This document shows, piece after piece, positions 61,343-64,000 of a stretch of 64,000 nucleotides of DNA (its first letter is position 1; each line of letters starts with the position of its first letter). The notes under the pieces are model-generated. The model did not search any database. It was not told where the DNA came from and saw nothing but the letters and a program-made list of their open reading frames with translations. The position numbers were made by a program, and so were the translations under genes. This DNA is from Myxococcales bacterium UBA1203 (GTDB taxonomy: Bacteria; Myxococcota; Myxococcia; Myxococcales; UBA5297), in the NCBI GenBank assembly GCA_002309695.1, contig DBXV01000008.1, positions 109,843-173,842 on the forward strand, written 5' to 3'.

Positions 61343-62923
61343 ATGGCCCGACTTCCCTACGAATTTCGCATTGTGCGCAGGACGGTCGTCCTGCTCGTCC
61401 TGCTGATTGTTCTGCCCAGCCTTGGTCTCTCTGCTTTCGGCGTTCTGGCCGTCAAAAATGAGCAGGCCGTGGTGTCCATGCGCATCAATCGGACGCTGGA
61501 GGACATCGAGAAGGACGCCATGGGCATCCTCACTCAGGCGCTCGATGAGGCGGGGAAGTACGCCCCTGAGGAGATGCGGCAGCCCGGCGAGTGGCTGCGC
61601 CGCCTGCGAACGGCCAATCCCATCTATGGTCCGGCGGTTCTGTTCGACGCGGCGTCCGGGCGGATTGTCCTTGAGGATTTCAGCGCGTTCCCCTGGCCGC
61701 CCGAGAACGGCAGCGATGCTCAGCGCATTCTGCGGACCGTTCTGACGCGCGCCAGGACACTGCTCTCTCAGGGCGCCGGGTATTTCCGGATGGAGGACGC
61801 GTCTCTGGCGGAGCACGTCTTTGCCGTCCGGCCTCTGAGTGATGGGCTGATTTTCATCTACATGGTTAATCTCGATGAAGCCGCCCTCAGCGCTCACGCC
61901 TCGATGAAGGCGCTGACCAGCAACGGGCCGGAGCGCTTTGCCCTGCGCCGTGTCGGCGCCTCCGGAACGAGCGTTCGCTTCTTCACCATGCTGGCCGAGA
62001 TGGTCCGCTTTCAGTCGGACTCAGGCCCCAGCCCCGTGGCTTCCCGCCGTCTGGCGCCGCCCCTGTCGGACTTTGAAATCGTGGCCTTCCCTACGGAGAA
62101 GAGCGACGCGGGGCAGACGGCGACGCGGGTGGTGTACATCATCCTGCTGGTGCTGTTTTACGCGGCGCTCATCGCGGGGGCGATTCTGGTGGGCCACGCG
62201 CTGTTTCAGGAAGCGCGGCTTTCCCGTCTGAAAACCGACTTCGTGTCGGCCGTCAGCCACGATTTGAAGACGCCCATGACCTCCATCCGGCTGTTCGTGG
62301 AGACGCTGGCCATGGGCCGGACGAGCAAAGAGGAGACGGACGAGTGCATCCGCATGCTGGCTGACGAGACGGCGCGGCTGTCCACAATGATTGAGCGCAT
62401 CCTCGACTGGGGGCGCATCGAGAGCGGCCGCAAAATTTATCACGTGCGGCCCGTGGCCCCCGCGGACGTGGTGGGGGAGGCGCTGTCCGTGTTCCGGACG
62501 CACAACAGAGCTTCGGGCAAGGACTTTGACGAAAACCTGCTGAGCCTCCGCATGGACAACCATCTGCCCGAGGTTCAGGCGGACCCGGATGCCATCGCCA
62601 GCGTGCTCCTCAACCTGCTGGAAAACGCCGTGAAATATGCCGGCGCGGACAAGCCCATCGAGGTGCGCGTGGAGAAGCAGGGCAAAAAGTTCGTGCGCTT
62701 CGACGTGGCGGATCAGGGCAAGGGCATCATCAAGGCCGACCGGAAGCGGATTTTTGAGCAGTTTTACCGGGCGGACGACCTGCTCAGCCGCAAGACGGAA
62801 GGGACGGGGCTGGGGCTGGCCATCGCCAAGCGCGTCATCGGCATGCACAAGGGACAGCTGACCGTGACGAGTGAACCCGGAAAGGGAAGCACCTTCTCCT
62901 TCACGCTGCCCAGGGCTGAGTGA
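61343..62923 (+). CDS. Membrane sensor histidine kinase
   Basis: A 526-residue kinase with two membrane helices (about 14-34 and 258-285) around a periplasmic sensor domain of about 220 residues. The HisKA domain has the phospho-acceptor His306 (VSHDLKTPM), and the HATPase domain has the N box NLLENAVKY, G1 box DQGKGI, F box and G2 box GTGLGLAIAK. No receiver domain is attached and no response regulator gene lies next to it. It is convergent with the second kinase gene, 33 bases apart. Confidence 0.92.
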   Translation: MARLPYEFRIVRRTVVLLVLLIVLPSLGLSAFGVLAVKNEQAVVSMRINRTLEDIEKDAMGILTQALDEAGKYAPEEMRQPGEWLRRLRTANPIYGPAVLFDAASGRIVLEDFSAFPWPPENGSDAQRILRTVLTRARTLLSQGAGYFRMEDASLAEHVFAVRPLSDGLIFIYMVNLDEAALSAHASMKALTSNGPERFALRRVGASGTSVRFFTMLAEMVRFQSDSGPSPVASRRLAPPLSDFEIVAFPTEKSDAGQTATRVVYIILLVLFYAALIAGAILVGHALFQEARLSRLKTDFVSAVSHDLKTPMTSIRLFVETLAMGRTSKEETDECIRMLADETARLSTMIERILDWGRIESGRKIYHVRPVAPADVVGEALSVFRTHNRASGKDFDENLLSLRMDNHLPEVQADPDAIASVLLNLLENAVKYAGADKPIEVRVEKQGKKFVRFDVADQGKGIIKADRKRIFEQFYRADDLLSRKTEGTGLGLAIAKRVIGMHKGQLTVTSEPGKGSTFSFTLPRAE

Positions 62924-62956
62924 GGGTTCGCTCCGGCAGAGATTCGGCCTTTGCCG

Positions 62957-63775
62957 TCAGCCACCCTTGGGGATGACGAGCCTGAACGCCGTCGTGAATC
63001 CCTTCGGCGGCGGAACGATGGTCAGCGAGCCGCCGGATTCCTGCGCCAGCTTGCGGCAGATGAAGAGTCCCAGCCCCGTGCCTCGGTCGCCTTTGCTCGT
63101 CGCGAAGGGCTGGAACAGGGAGGCGCGAATCGCCTCGGGAATGCCCGCCCCCTGATCCGCCACCAGAATGGCTGCGCCTTCGTCGGTGCGTTCGGCCTTC
63201 AGGAGCATCGTTCCCGTCGGGAGACTGAAGCCGCTGTCGTCGGATGTGCCCCGCCCCGCCTTGTCCTGAATGGCGTCCCGGGCGTTGAGCAGAAGGTTCC
63301 AGAGAATCCGCACCAGGCTGTCCCGCGGCATGGCCACCTTGCCGACCCCGCCCTCGGGAAGTTCCAGCTTCAGCTCGATGCCGGGCGGAAGCCGCGGCAT
63401 CAGGCGAACCGCCTCAGACGCGGCCTTGCAGAGGTCGGCAGGAGGAAGCGGCTCCTGATCACTGCGCGTGTGCGGCGCGGCCGGCCGGAAGAACAGGCGC
63501 ATCCGCTCCATCATCGACTGCATCCGACGCGACTCGCGGACGATTTCCCCCGCCCACGCCCCGACCTTGGGTGAATCCGGATGCTCGCCAATCAGCTGCG
63601 CGAATCCCTGAATGCCGGTCAGCGGCTGCCTGAGGTCGTGAATCATCTCCGCGAAGTTGAGGCCAATCTCGGCCAGCATCGCCGTCCGCTGAAGTTCATG
63701 GCCGCCATTCGTGCTGCCGGCGTCTTGTTCCGGGGGATTTTCCTGCGGCTGCTGCGCTTCCCGGTTCGTTGTCAT
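62957..63775 (-). CDS. Soluble histidine kinase
   Basis: A 272-residue protein without membrane helices. A HisKA-like dimerisation segment carries His46 in MIHDLRQPLTG (the NtrB-like HDLRQPL type). The HATPase part has NLLLNARDAI, DQGAGIP, and GTGLGLFICRKLA. The N-terminal 25 residues are Gln/Pro-rich. It has no visible sensor domain, so input may come from a partner protein. It follows, on the same strand, the partial gene at the right edge. Confidence 0.9.
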   Translation of the reverse strand: MTTNREAQQPQENPPEQDAGSTNGGHELQRTAMLAEIGLNFAEMIHDLRQPLTGIQGFAQLIGEHPDSPKVGAWAGEIVRESRRMQSMMERMRLFFRPAAPHTRSDQEPLPPADLCKAASEAVRLMPRLPPGIELKLELPEGGVGKVAMPRDSLVRILWNLLLNARDAIQDKAGRGTSDDSGFSLPTGTMLLKAERTDEGAAILVADQGAGIPEAIRASLFQPFATSKGDRGTGLGLFICRKLAQESGGSLTIVPPPKGFTTAFRLVIPKGG

Positions 63776-63877
63776 GTGGTCTCGTCTCCAGAGGGGCTGT
63801 TTGAGGTCGGAGGTCTTCGGCGGCCGCTTCGATTCACTTCGGCGAAAAGGGTTGCGGCCGAAGTCAGAAGTCAGTGC

Positions 63878-64000
63878 TCAGAGACCATTGCCGCCGGAGC
63901 TGTCGCCGTCATTGCCGGCCGGCTCATTCACCAGCCGCTGATCGGGAATCATGCTCTGGAGCATCTCCCTGACCATCTCCTCCATCTCAGGCGGCAGGTT
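63878..64000 (-). CDS. 3' end of a minus-strand gene cut by the window edge
   Basis: The last 40 codons are visible, ending in TGA at 63878-63880. They encode LPPEMEEMVREMLQSMIPDQ followed by RLVNEP and an Asp/Gly/Asn-rich tail. The frame stays open to the right edge, and the GC pattern fits coding sequence. The family is not recognisable. It would be upstream of the soluble histidine kinase in one transcription unit, with a 102-base gap. Confidence 0.6.
   Translation of the reverse strand, partial: NLPPEMEEMVREMLQSMIPDQRLVNEPAGNDGDSSGGNGL

Overview
The window is a GC-rich chromosomal segment carrying 51 protein-coding genes (two cut by the window edges) and one tRNA gene. The gene content points to a Myxococcota/deltaproteobacteria-type Gram-negative bacterium: many exported lipoproteins with acidic Asp-Ala-Gly-rich linkers, Ser/Thr kinases, FHA, PEGA and TPR proteins, a sigma-54 activator with an FHA-like N-terminus, and a C-terminal Gly-Cys / helix / Arg tail that looks like a MYXO-CTERM sorting signal (gene at 40860-41891). 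An [FeFe]-hydrogenase maturase (HydG) suggests anaerobic, hydrogen-linked metabolism. I saw no rRNA, insertion sequence, integrase or CRISPR array.

Layout. 0-10.8 kb: envelope and lipoprotein genes (Yip1-like membrane protein, LTA-synthase-type sulfatase-fold enzyme, J-domain protein, M49-like metallopeptidase, TPR protein) plus fabH. 11-24 kb: a thioredoxin-CcdA fusion, then housekeeping and one-carbon genes (trpS, metF, rsfS, glyA, hydG), interrupted by a very large TPR/transglutaminase-like exported protein and an atypical membrane-anchored kinase. 24-32.6 kb: a metallophosphoesterase, a degenerate M20-like protein, lipoproteins and a 5'-nucleotidase. 32.9-35.4 kb: glgC and an actinobacterial-type glycogen synthase in a 4-bp-overlapping operon. 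35.5-39.9 kb: a conspicuous AT-rich island of seven small minus-strand genes, each with a strong Shine-Dalgarno and several with GC-rich hairpins between them; three are paralogues of a family I do not recognise, one is YbjN-like and one carries a DUF4357-like domain. 40-48.7 kb: P-loop kinase, the MYXO-CTERM-like protein, TPR lipoprotein, yjbQ, a uridine-kinase-like fusion, rsmB and rpe. 48.8-64 kb: a signalling and envelope block (FHA protein, TPR-AIM24 protein, pgsA, tRNA-Gly, PEGA-like Ser/Thr kinase, FHA/GAF/sigma-54 activator, S41 protease, PEGA protein, two histidine kinases).

Regulation. Many genes share one promoter look: a TTGAC-like -35, a 16-18 bp spacer, a TAAAAG-like -10, then about 8-10 G/C bases and a run of T. 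The clearest case is the tRNA-Gly promoter. Intrinsic terminators are frequent and follow most transcription units. fabH has a terminator-like hairpin inside its own leader.

The best candidate for something undescribed is the AT-rich array of small paralogous proteins at 35.5-39.9 kb. The recurrent promoter signature and the glyA-hydG neighbourhood are also worth checking.
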